A DNA stretch of 64,000 bases. Origin: Diphasiastrum complanatum. Lineage: Eukaryota; Streptophyta; Lycopodiopsida; Lycopodiales; Lycopodiaceae. Each line of letters opens with the position of its first letter. The first letter of the stretch is position 1. The notes under the pieces were generated by a model. The model was not told where the DNA came from. It made no database searches and saw only the letters and a program-made list of their open reading frames with translations. This document shows positions 24,325 to 33,802 of the stretch, piece by piece. The stretch lies in assembly GCA_029204225.1 (NCBI GenBank), contig CM055092.1, forward strand, positions 40,211,820-40,275,819, given 5' to 3'. The position numbers and the translations under genes were made by a program.

Positions 24325-26175
24325 TTAATTTCCAGAAACTACTTGCTTACCCTTTTGATCATATGTGAGCCTTGAAGGTACTTGTCTTTCTCTTGATGTT
24401 CTCCTTGGCTTTTGACTTGATGAAGGTCCATCATCACCACCATCCAAAGTAGGATCCGTCTCATCAACATCAAGAATGTTAGAACCATCTACTTTACCAT
24501 CAATCATGCTTGAAGACACCTTTGGAATGTTTCCCTCATCAAAAATGACATCTCTACCAACAATCACTTTGTTAGTAGAAGGAATGTAAACCTTGTAGGC
24601 TTTACTCACCTCACTATATCCAACAAAAATACCTCTTCTTGAAGATTGATCCTCCTTGGTCCTATCATCAAGAGTAATGTTGACATAGCATGTGCATCCA
24701 AAGGTTCTTAGAAAGTTGACACTCGGCCTCCTCTTGAATAGCATCTCAAAAGGTGTCCTTCCATCCAAAATACCACTCGGCCACCTATTGCACAAGAAAT
24801 TGGCACACAACAAAGCTTGATCCCAAAATGGTTTGTCAAGATTAGCACTTAACCTCATAGCTTTAGCACTTTCACATAAAGTTCTATTCTTCCTTTCAGC
24901 CACTCCATTTTGTTGTGGGGTCCTTGATGTTGTATACTCCCTCTTGATCCCATGCTCATCACAAAAGGCCTTGAAACTGTTAGATATGTACTCACCACCA
25001 TTGTCACCTCTCAAGCACTTGATCTTTGTGAAAAATTGGTTCTCCCTTGCATTCTTGAACTTGACAAAGACATCATACACTTCATCCTTGCTCTTTAGTA
25101 GATAGATCCAACAAAATCTACTAAAATCATCAATGAATGTTACATACATCTTAGCTCCACTATTGCTAATTGTAGTAAATCCATGAATATCCGAATGTAC
25201 AAGTTGAAAAGGCTTTGTAGATCTAGAAATAGATCTAGTATGAGGTAGTCTATGTGACTTAGACAAAGCACAAGGCTCACAAACATGCTTGTCATTACTT
25301 AAGGAACTTGGAAGACCAATCACAACCTTCTTCCTTGCCATTACCTCCAATGACTTGAAGTTGAGGTGTCCCATCCTTTTGTGCCAAACCTCTTGAATAG
25401 AAATTTGCTCCCTTGCAACACATCCAACTTGGTTAGCAATAACACAAGCATCAAGTTTGAACAACTTCCCTTGTCTTTTACCTTTTCCAATCAAGACATC
25501 CTTCCTTTTGATCAAACAAGCATCTCCATCAAACTCCACCTTGAGGCCCTTACTTAGCATTTGACTCACACTAAGCAAATTCTTGGTAATAGATGGAATA
25601 AACAAGACATCCTCCAAATGAACATTCCTATTTGTAGAGAGAGAAATAGGAATTGTGCCAATCCCTTTGATTGCACACTCACCATCATTGGCCGTGTAGA
25701 TCACCCTCTTGTGATCTCCATATGCCAACAAAGAAGTGAAGTACTCTTTGTGAAAGGTCATGTGTGAACTTGCTCCACTATCAATCCACCAAGGATCTAG
25801 ATCTCCATCATTAGCAAGCATACATGAAGACATCACAAAAGCATCATCATTTGCATCTTGCACATCCAAACCATCCTCATCAAGAGTAAGATTACCTTGC
25901 TTGTCTCCTTGATCTCTCTTCTTCTTGTAGCACTCACTTGCAAAGTGTCCTTTGATGCCACAATAGAAGCACTTGAGCTTTGATCTATCCTTCTTTTTGC
26001 CACTTGAAGAAGCATCCACTTGATCTTGCCCTTTAGACCACTTGCTTTTGGTTTTGCCCTTGAATTTGCCCTTTTTGAACATAGCATCCTCTTGAAGTGT
26101 CGATGTAGATCCACCTCTTGCTTGAAGCCTATATTCCTCATTGATCAAGATCTCTTGAAGATCCATCAAACTTGG
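24325..26175 (-). CDS. Copia-2 pol: zinc knuckle, protease, integrase
   Basis: The frame is open for about 614 codons. In order it shows a Lys-rich linker, zinc knuckle CFYCGIKGHFASEC, protease WWIDSGASSHM, pre-integrase VWHKRMGHLNFKSL, Cys-x2-Cys of the integrase HHCC finger, and the integrase core. The core has VHSDIHG, LRGDNGGEY and PQQNGVAERKN, so all catalytic acidic residues are kept. It ends with the C-terminal FVGYSEVSKAYKVYIP region. Only one TAA (26,176-26,178) separates it from gag in the same frame. Confidence 0.92.
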   Translation of the reverse strand, partial: PSLMDLQEILINEEYRLQARGGSTSTLQEDAMFKKGKFKGKTKSKWSKGQDQVDASSSGKKKDRSKLKCFYCGIKGHFASECYKKKRDQGDKQGNLTLDEDGLDVQDANDDAFVMSSCMLANDGDLDPWWIDSGASSHMTFHKEYFTSLLAYGDHKRVIYTANDGECAIKGIGTIPISLSTNRNVHLEDVLFIPSITKNLLSVSQMLSKGLKVEFDGDACLIKRKDVLIGKGKRQGKLFKLDACVIANQVGCVAREQISIQEVWHKRMGHLNFKSLEVMARKKVVIGLPSSLSNDKHVCEPCALSKSHRLPHTRSISRSTKPFQLVHSDIHGFTTISNSGAKMYVTFIDDFSRFCWIYLLKSKDEVYDVFVKFKNARENQFFTKIKCLRGDNGGEYISNSFKAFCDEHGIKREYTTSRTPQQNGVAERKNRTLCESAKAMRLSANLDKPFWDQALLCANFLCNRWPSGILDGRTPFEMLFKRRPSVNFLRTFGCTCYVNITLDDRTKEDQSSRRGIFVGYSEVSKAYKVYIPSTNKVIVGRDVIFDEGNIPKVSSSMIDGKVDGSNILDVDETDPTLDGGDDGPSSSQKPRRTSRERQVPSRLTYDQKGKQVVSGN

Positions 26176-26676
26176 TTAAGTCTTTTGAATAGCAATACTT
26201 TGAACAATGTTAGCATGAGCATCCAACAAGCCATTAAGAATCACTTGAATAAGCTCTCCTTCCTTAATGCTTTCATCTATGCAAGCTAACTCATCATTCA
26301 ATGCTTTCATTCTCAAAACAAAAGTACTTGGACTTTCTTCATTCTTTTGCAAACAAGAAAAGATTTTCCTTCTTAGAGTCAACACTCTAGAAGTAGACTT
26401 GGATTCATAAAGCTTCTTCAATGAATTCCAAGCTTCCAAAGATGATGTGCACTTACCAACTTCCTTGAGAAGTTCATTGGTAACATTCATCTTTATCATG
26501 TGTAGAGCCTTCTTGGCCCTCTTGTCATACCTCAATTGATCTTGTTGTGTTGATGGTCTCTCCTCCAAACCTACAACAATATCCAAAACATCATTCATTT
26601 CAAGAAGTGACTCCATCCTCACTTTCCATAATGAATAGTTACTTACGCCTATCATTGGCTTCCAACATGACTCCAA
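26176..26676 (-). CDS. Copia-2 gag (UBN2 type)
   Basis: The 166-codon frame reads SNYSLWKVRMESLLEM, KMNVTNELLKEV, AWNSLKKLYESKSTSR and ELIQVILNGLLDAHANIV, the standard copia gag. It ends at a TAA whose removal would fuse it directly to the zinc-knuckle/pol frame, as in single-ORF copia elements. A closely related gag lies in Copia-3. Confidence 0.9.
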   Translation of the reverse strand: MESCWKPMIGVSNYSLWKVRMESLLEMNDVLDIVVGLEERPSTQQDQLRYDKRAKKALHMIKMNVTNELLKEVGKCTSSLEAWNSLKKLYESKSTSRVLTLRRKIFSCLQKNEESPSTFVLRMKALNDELACIDESIKEGELIQVILNGLLDAHANIVQSIAIQKT

Positions 26677-27288
26677 TTGAGGTTGTCATGTAGCAATGAC
26701 CTGATCTTCTCTTTCAACCTGCTTCAATGCACAAAGCACTCCTTTGAACAACAACAAATGCTTTCAAAAGAAATCACCAAGATTTGAAACTATCTCACAA
26801 ATTATCTTCTAGCACTTATCCAAGCAAATCAACACATAGAATCATGGAATCTTGATCAACCTATGATCAACCTATGATCTATCCTCAATCTAATGACTTT
26901 TGCCACTTCCTAAGATTGAAACACACTCAAATGAAGTCTAGCAACCTCACTATCTAGAGATCCAATCAAAATTAGGGTTTTGACAAAATCACAAAAAATT
27001 GACTATTCCAAATCTACGTGCAAATGCTGAAAATTTGATATGCAGTCTATAAGCCACCACTTAGGCTGAACCAATGATCCAAAAATCGGCCAAATCCAGC
27101 ATGTGAATTCAAAAAATGGAATTGAACAAGTACATTGGCCTATTTAGTGTTTTGATCTACAAAAGGTCCAATCTAAAAAAGCAAAAAATTCGATTTTGGT
27201 GTAGAATCCTCTCTAGCATGCTCTAGACTTGATATCTTCACCAAATCATTGATAGATCTGATTTCCTCCTTCATAACCTGAAACACAA

Positions 27289-27300
27289 GCTCTGATACCA
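27289..27300 (-). other. Copia-2 primer-binding site (initiator tRNA-Met)
   Basis: Read on the minus strand, TGGTATCAGAGC directly follows the end of the 5' LTR. This is the usual plant copia primer site complementary to the 3' end of tRNA-iMet. Confidence 0.9.
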
Positions 27301-27949
27301 TGTGAAAGATTTTATATCCTTAAGATCCAATCTACTTGAATGACCTTTGGTTAGAAAGAGAAATACACTACCAATTTCACCAATGTAGAAAAATCAGCAT
27401 CTACACACAATTTGAGATGAAAACACTAATAGAACTTGATCAAACTTGAATGAAATGATTATGTACTGTTTCTGTCCGTACAAAACTAGCAAGCTATTGT
27501 ATTTCACACGTGTGGATCAAAAAATAGCAAATATAGGTCATTCTACACATAGAATTGCAAGCAATCACCAAGATAGTGCACCAATGGATAGTAGAACCCA
27601 AGAGAACCATGTATAAGCATGAAATGAGATAGAGAAGAGAGAAGATGACTCTCTCCATGAGTTACATCCTTTTATAGCAGGTCCAAACCCTATTTGGCCA
27701 CTTGGCTTTCCCACCAAAATGCTAACCCTACCAATTTTGGGTCTAGACTCAATGTACCCAACTTATTCAAATTGAATCTATCAAACTCGCATTCTATCTT
27801 TCCCACACTTTCAAAAAGTGTTTATTCAAATGAAATTTAGACTAATGAACTTTGAAAAGTCAACCTCTAAGTCTAAAACGAGTTTTGACCTCAATATGCC
27901 AAATATGAAAATATTGCAAAATGTGATGAAACTAGTTGAAGCTTTCACA
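27301..27949 (-). repeat. Copia-2 5' LTR (649 bp)
   Basis: It matches 21925-22574 along its length with about 25 scattered differences and one single-base gap. A TATAAAAGG box read on the minus strand lies near 27,668-27,676. Confidence 0.93.
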
Positions 27950-27954
27950 CATTA

Positions 27955-28920
27955 CGCACCCTAGTAGATTGGTTTTCTTTCTCAGTGGGGTTTTGTTCAA
28001 ATCTTTCCTAGTCCACCTAGGTTCTATGGCCTACCTCTCTATAAAGTTAGGTAGTTCTTTGCAATTCAGCTTCCAATTTTCTAGATTTAAGGCATGTAAC
28101 GTAACCAGTTCATTCACTTGGGAAGTTTTCTTTCATGCTCCACGTTTAGACAACGCTTTCAATTTCATTGACAACTACCTCTGTAATATCTTGATCCACT
28201 CTCATTCACATGGGTATTGGGCTTTTACCCCTATGGTATTACTATTTAGAACGTCTAATTGGCATCAAAGGGTACTTCCAAAATTTATAGTTCAACCTCC
28301 ATAGTCTCGTCTGATGTACTTTCACACTAAGAATTGGGTCATAACTTGTGCTCTCCTATGTCAAACTGAGGCGTATCAAGGCCGATGTGATGTTTTCGAC
28401 TTTTATTTCAAGGGTAGGTCCACAAAAGTGCTGGGATTATGGTCAATCTATCCTAAGCATATGGTCCATGAGATATTCTTATCACTAGACTTGCCTCATG
28501 GGTAACATATGCTAGACTCGACTTATGGTGGTCAGAGTAACAAGTCTGATATAAGGAGGTTCAAATCAGTCCATACAGTAGCCCAGTGCTATGCTACTTC
28601 CGTGGGTGATATAAAACTACTCAGTAAGACTTGTCGATTCATGACATAAGTGATTGTCGGCACATAAGACTTGAATCCAATCGATATTTCGGGTTCGGCT
28701 ATTTTCCTCACCGTGCTCGGGGTACCGACACACCTGGTTGCTAGGTGTCCAGGTGCTCGCCTCCCAAGGTCTATCTATTTCAATAGATGGCTTGATTAGG
28801 GTGCTCTAAATGATGAAACAACAAAATAAAAAAATTTGTTTCCTAGCCCAGGAGGTATGTTTCACCCTTCCTGAGCGTCAAGCCGAGGACCGTAGAGCGT
28901 CACAGGGATAGGCCGTGTGC
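27955..28920. other. No gene recognised
   Basis: A 122-codon plus frame (27,936-28,304) begins in the Copia-2 LTR and shows no family motif. Nothing else was recognised before the histone-fold ORF. Confidence 0.45.
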
Positions 28921-28987
28921 AGCACCATGGGCTGGAAAGGAGCTCCGCAGGATGCAGCCACCACCTCCTTGACCACGTAGGAAGCAC

Positions 28988-29269
28988 ATGATCACAAAGT
29001 GGCTCCAGGATATACGGAGCTATCAGAAGTCCGTAAAATTTTTGATCCCTAGGGCCCCTTTTGTGAGGCTTGTAAAAGAAATAGTTGATGAATTTTCCTT
29101 GGGGAACAGAGTTACGGCAGATGCGGTGTCCGCAATACAAGAGTCTGCAGAAATGTACCTAATGCAGCTCTTTGAGGACTCATTTTTGTGTGCAGTGCAC
29201 GGGAAGAGAGTCACAATACTCCCGAAGGATCTCCACCTAGCTAGAAGGCTAAGGAGAGAGCGGAATTAA
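28988..29269 (+). CDS. Histone H3-fold protein, CENH3-like, intronless
   Basis: The 93-codon frame covers the H3 fold: alphaN LQDIRSYQKSVKFLIP, alpha1 APFVRLVKEIVDEF, loop 1 SLGNRVT, alpha2 AVSAIQESAEMYLMQLFED, then CAVHGKRVTILPKDLHLA and ending RRLRRERN. LIP-x-APF-x-RLV-x-EI is typical of plant CENH3 rather than canonical H3 (LIRKLPFQRLVREI). Loop 1, however, has the canonical H3 length, not the longer CENH3 loop. In-frame sequence upstream (PPPP, TGA at 28970-28972, PRRKH) looks like a basic N-terminal tail broken by one stop. Plant CENH3 genes normally have introns; none is seen, so this may be a retrocopy. It could also be a divergent H3 variant. Confidence 0.65.
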   Translation: MITKWLQDIRSYQKSVKFLIPRAPFVRLVKEIVDEFSLGNRVTADAVSAIQESAEMYLMQLFEDSFLCAVHGKRVTILPKDLHLARRLRRERN

Positions 29270-29479
29270 AAATATCATGTACATGATTTTATTTATAATA
29301 TACTGAAGATTTGGTGTCAAGTATCTTGCAGAATTTCAGGTTGTGTGAATGCAAATTGTTGTGATTGAGTTTGATATCTGATTTCAGTACTGTTTATGTG
29401 AATGCAGTCATTTGAAAATTTTAGTATCATCTATGTGAATGCAGTGATTTAAAATTTTTCAGTAATATGGGAATGGTAG
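29270..29479. other. 3' flank of the histone-fold ORF
   Basis: AT-rich sequence with short internal duplications (TATGTGAATGCAGT near 29,395 and 29,432). No gene or poly-A tail is evident. Confidence 0.4.
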
Positions 29480-29587
29480 TTTTCATGTCGTGGCATGGAA
29501 ATCACGCCAGGGCGCAACCAGGGGACGTTTGACCTGGTCAAACGGGCCCTGGTCACGCCCTGGCGTGAAAATCACGTCATGTAAAAA
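29480..29587. repeat. Inverted repeat (hairpin), arms about 50 bp
   Basis: TCACGCCAGGGCG near 29,502 faces CGCCCTGGCGTGA near 29,557, and CGTTTGACC faces GGTCAAACG at the centre (about 29,535). The pairing continues outward through CATG and TTTT with mismatches. The stem is GC-rich inside AT-rich sequence. It may be a small foldback element or a small-RNA precursor; neither can be shown here. Confidence 0.6.
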
Positions 29588-29707
29588 AAGGAGGAGAAAT
29601 CTTTATCATAAAAAAAAATTAAATTCTAAATTCAATAAACTAGCACATCATATAATGACAACAGAGAATTAGGAGAGTCCACAAGAAAAAAAGGACAAAA
29701 TATCTAT

Positions 29708-31170
29708 TCACATTTGATCCATTTCCTTCAGAGAGGACTTCAGCTTCTCTGATTGCTTCTCTGATGACAGTACTGGTTTTAACATTTCTAATGCTAATTT
29801 AGGAGCATCTCCCTCATCCTCATAAGGGCCAATTAAACCCGAGAGAATGAGCCGGGTCTCGAATCCAGGGCAAAAATCTTTCAAAATGGCTTTTCAGAGG
29901 ACACAGTAAGCCTTTGGCGTTGACGGTGACATGTCCAGCTCACCAATGTGCTTGGAGAGTGCTTTGCATTTAAGAAGCTCTGTCTGTCCATCTGGGCTGT
30001 ACTTGTTGCTGAAGCAGAAAATAAAGTTGTTGGGCAAGTTCCCAATGTAGTGGGCCATAGACCTGTCCAGAGTTCCTGCTTCAACTTTCTCCCGAGAGCC
30101 ACCCCTTCGCATTGCAAATGCATCAAGCTCCACTGCATCCTGCATTTGGTTCAAATTATTGCAAAATGTAGACAAACAAACATAACAAACACATGCAAGT
30201 TGAATTGTTGGGTCAGACTTGCCTCGGTGCCTTCATCAATGTCTTCGGTTTGCGCAAGGTTAATTTCTTTGCCTTTGTACTTCACGTCAGCAGTTTTTCC
30301 TTCGAGTACCTCGAATGGCCTCGTTTGAACTGGTGGTGGTTGAAGCGTTTTCAATTGGCAAAGCACCCTTGCCAGTGCTTGCTCAGTGGTGTCCGTGTCA
30401 TGCCCGATCAGCTTCTCATACGTGTCGTCGGGCTGGGTGTGGTCGAAAGTGGAACTGCCATTCTGCAAATTTACCAATGCTGCCAGCATCTCATCTTCTC
30501 GCAAGCCGAGAATATGTTGCAAGTCATGCGTGAACACATACTCCTGCCCATCAATGATGATTGGAGCAAGGTCATGGATTCGAAGCACGACATCATCGGA
30601 CTCATCTGTATCTTCTGGCTCCGCTGATGTGGATGCACCTGTTGCCTCTTGCGCAGCCAAGATTGCTTCGTGCTCTGCAAATACATCTTCCTCTTCACCC
30701 GGGTCGTTCATCTCGTTCACCTGCTCACTAGGATTGTGTTTGTTGCTGGCCACAGTCGCTGGAAACTCATTAAGCAAAAAAATAACAGTAATATCATCGG
30801 ATAGAAACTTCTTTCCTACACTTTCAAGATCAAAAGTTTTCAGCTGATCTTTCGTCAGCTCCAAGTAATGATCGTTACCCAAGTGACTAATAAATCTGTT
30901 GAGACGAGCGATAAAGGGTCTATCTCCTTTCCATATATAACTAAGCAAGTTATATGGAATCCACATGATAGTTGAGCCAGGAATTTGTATGGCATAAGGC
31001 TTCAAAGTTTCATCTATATACTCACTCACGTACGTGAATGCATCCGCATTAGCCCGTAGAGTGGCAAGCGTGTCTATTCTACCGGTAAACATACAATAAA
31101 TACGATCTAACTGATCTAAAAACTCTGTGGGGGCTAGCAGATTGGCCAACTCTATTTTAGGGGACGACAT
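29708..31170 (-). CDS. Two-gene family copy B: acidic partner protein, nearly intact
   Basis: Exon 1 is 31170-30223 (316 codons, ATG in MSSPKIEL). The intron 30222-30140 has a GC donor (GCAAGT) and AG acceptor. Exon 2 runs from 30139 to a TGA at 29896-29894, giving 397 residues. Sixty-one further codons stay open in the same frame after that TGA, to a stop at 29,710-29,708, so the TGA may be a recent mutation. Blocks shared with copies A and D are FIARLNRFISHL, ITVIFLLNEFPA and LQHILGLREDEMLAAL. An acidic linker (DEPED-like) occupies the middle. I recognise no known domain. The start at 31170 is preferred over an upstream ATG at 31230 because the upstream part is hydrophobic and unshared. Confidence 0.6.
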
Positions 31171-31435
31171 TGTTATGCAAGTAAGAACACTAATTGACCA
31201 GCAAACTAGTAGTCTAATTGAACAAGACAAGCTAAACTACGAGGAAACAAATTTCAACAAAGCAAGAAGTGACAACAAAATGAAAACTCCCACTCTTATA
31301 TAGAGGGACGTGTATCCAAAAATAGATATTATTATAAAACCAGATAAAATAATTTCTATTTATAACAACAATCCAATTCGGCAGTAATATTTATCACAAA
31401 GGAATATTCGAATTACAATTCAGCATAAATTGTTT

Positions 31436-32660
31436 CTATTCCATCTCATCACTTTCCGTAGTTTCTCTAGCGCTGTTTTCCAAAACATTGGATGTTGGTG
31501 TCCTCGGCATCCATCTCTTTCCAACTCGGACTCTAGACATCCTCCATTCTTGATGCCTTGTTCTAGCATTAGAGGATTGCCATGCTGTCTTTCTGACTAA
31601 ATTTGAATTGGAGATCATTGAACACAACTCTTCAGTTCTTGTGTTTTGAAAGTGTCCTCGGCCCAAAACTCCTCTGTAAAACCATTGGAATATCTCAACC
31701 AATGCATTGCTAAGACCCTTTCCTCCGCCATGCCGTGAATTTTTGAAATACGCAGCCTTTGCCCTGTAATGACTCTTTTCCATGCCTTGCGTATTCCAAA
31801 TATTTAATGATCCATAGGTTTTCATAAACCAAGGTCCATGAGCATAGATGATGTGCTGTTCATAGAAAATTTGTATTAGTTTAAATCTTTACAAATACAT
31901 AAATATGAAAGTAAAAAATATGAGACACACATACCATATAGTGAGTTATGTGTGTTTCTCCCTATGCATCGATCATCAATTCAGTAAATGTTTTGACTTC
32001 TCTTGCGTATCTATCCAAATCTTCATCTCTGACAATCTTTTTGTTGATAGTTTGTGACAAGGCATCAAATGCTTGCCAAACCTTAGCACGTGTACTTGCC
32101 ATGCGAGGATCTGAGCCAATATTTTTTGTGCATTGACATATTTTCCTCCAGTACTCCCATTCAACACTGCTTTCACGTGCAGTATGATTTGACAATAGGT
32201 GTCTCGCTTTCGCACCACCCATTGAAACTTTTGTTGGAACATCTTGCGTTTTTCCACTCATCTCAACGTCTTTGGTAAGACTCACGTGGCCCCCGTGCAA
32301 TCCCATATCGGATAAAATTATTTCTAGATTTCTAATGCTAACATCTCCTCTTGATTTGGGGTGGATGTTCCATGCGTAACAACAATGCAAAAATAATAAT
32401 TTGTCCAGTATTCGTAATTCACCATGCATTGTGCAAAAATGGACTCTTTCGAGAGGAATGTTCAACACAGGACTCCAAGCTTTGTCTAGATTGTGCCTAT
32501 TTGGTGGAAGACGTTGGTTGCAATTCAAAATACTTTCGTTCCGCCCAGATTCAAACATACAATATATACAAAAATTCTTTGCATTTGCACCGAGACCACA
32601 ACCGTACATGCATTTCAAAGTCTTCAAATTGCTGAATTATTTGGAAATCCCAATTGAATG
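31436..32660 (-). pseudogene. Two-gene family copy B: transposase-like gene
   Basis: Exon 1 (to 31,935) reads LKTLKCMYGCG, then CIYC, PVLNIPLERVHFCTMHGE and RILDKLLFLH, ending at THYM with a GGTATG donor. Exon 2 starts at 31,855 after an AACAG acceptor, with IIYAHGPWFMKTYGSLN, then GMEKSHYRAKAAYF, SRHGG and FQWF. The layout (paired Cys, then P-x3-VH-x-CT-x-H-x-x-x-R, then a KYGS-like block and an EKSH/EKLN-like block) resembles uncharacterised transposon proteins of animals and other eukaryotes as I remember them. One in-frame TAG at 31,962 breaks exon 1, and the N-terminus is lost near 32,660, where Copia-4 begins. Unlike A and D, gene and partner lie on the same strand. Confidence 0.6.
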
Positions 32661-32703
32661 AGATAAGAGTTGATTCTATCGCACTATGCTCTTGCGGCCT
32701 ATT

Positions 32704-33180
32704 TCAGATCGTAGATGCTTTGTGCAGCTTGCACACTTTGTGCTCTTGGTCTTTGACTTCGAATCCTTCCGGTTGGAAGGTGTACAACTCCTCTTCGACA
32801 TTGCCATTGAGAAATGCTGTCTTGACACCCATTTGGTGCGTTTCGAGGTCTTCCGTGGCTACAAACGCAGTCAAAGTCCTGATTGACTGCATCTTGACGA
32901 CATGATTAAAAATTTCTTGATAATCCACTCCTTGGACTTGAGTGAATCTTTTAGCCACAAGCCGTGCTTTCCATTTGGCAATGGAACCATCAGATTGATC
33001 TTCTTCTTGAAGATCCACTTGTTGTTGATAGCTTCTTGTGAGTGAGAAAGTTGACTAGTGTCCAGGTCTGATTCATCAAAAGTGACAGGACTCGCTTTCC
33101 ATAGCTTCTTGCCACTTCACAGCATCCTTGGAGTTAATTGCTTCGGCTAGGCTCTCTGGTTCTTCTGATGAAGTCCAGAA
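32704..33180 (-). pseudogene. Copia-4 reverse transcriptase N-terminal part
   Basis: The frame 33018-32704 reads AKWKARLVAKRFTQ, GVDYQEIFNHVVKMQSIR, then GVKTAFLNGNVEEELY and QPEGFEV. This is the first third of the RVT_2 domain. Upstream AEAINSKDAVKWQEAMESE lies in another frame. The YVDD half is missing. Confidence 0.8.
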
Positions 33181-33802
33181 TGATTGAGGTGCATACCTCT
33201 TAGGAACTGTTTGAGTCCGTGAGGATCTACGGATGTTTGGCTGACCAGGATGCGATGATGCTTATTCTTGAATTTCTCCATATCTGCTCGAGCTAGCTTG
33301 GTCTAGTTTGATGATAGGTACTGTCGGCTGCTCGGCTTATGTAGTTGTAGCTACAGGTTCTGTAGAAGGAACATCAACGTTGGAAGAATTCATGCTACGT
33401 AAAATAGGATGAAATGACATTAGATGAAGTTTAAACACAAAAAGAGGCTTTTGTGAAGATTTTTTTTTTTCATTTTTTATTCACTTTTATTCACTTCTTT
33501 TGTACATGTGGCCCAATAGTTTCTTGACATAGAGGCTTTAATGTAACATTACTTTTTTGAGTCACATTTTGAGTCTACACTTAAGATAACATAACTTTTG
33601 ATTGCCATATCAGAATTCACCAAAAATTGATGCATTGAAAAGAACTCAACAAGCGCCTTCCAATGATATATTAGATGTCATAAATTTGAGCCACTACTAA
33701 AAAGTTATAGCGATTCAAAGATATTGGTTGAAAATAGTGACAAAATGAAAAAGAGATCTTGGCACGAATTCATCTGCGGCCCTTTTTGAACTCAAACTTC
33801 CT

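Larger units (their letters stand above)
21925..27949 (-). mobile_element. Copia-2: complete-ended Ty1/copia element lacking RT
   Basis: The 6,025-bp element is flanked by perfect CATTA duplications (21920-21924 and 27950-27954). It has two LTRs of about 650 bp (TGTGAAAGAT at one end, CTTTCACA at the other), a tRNA-Met primer-binding site and a purine tract. Gag, zinc knuckle, protease and integrase are long and open apart from one stop. Between integrase and RNase H the reverse transcriptase is replaced by about 1 kb of unrelated sequence. It could transpose only with enzymes from another element. The LTRs differ at roughly 25 positions by eye (about 96% identity), so it is not very recent. 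Confidence 0.93.

Noticed and set aside
24833-25767. Plus-strand frames of 60-90 codons within Copia-2 pol
   Set aside because: They are antisense shadows of the intact minus-strand pol frame.
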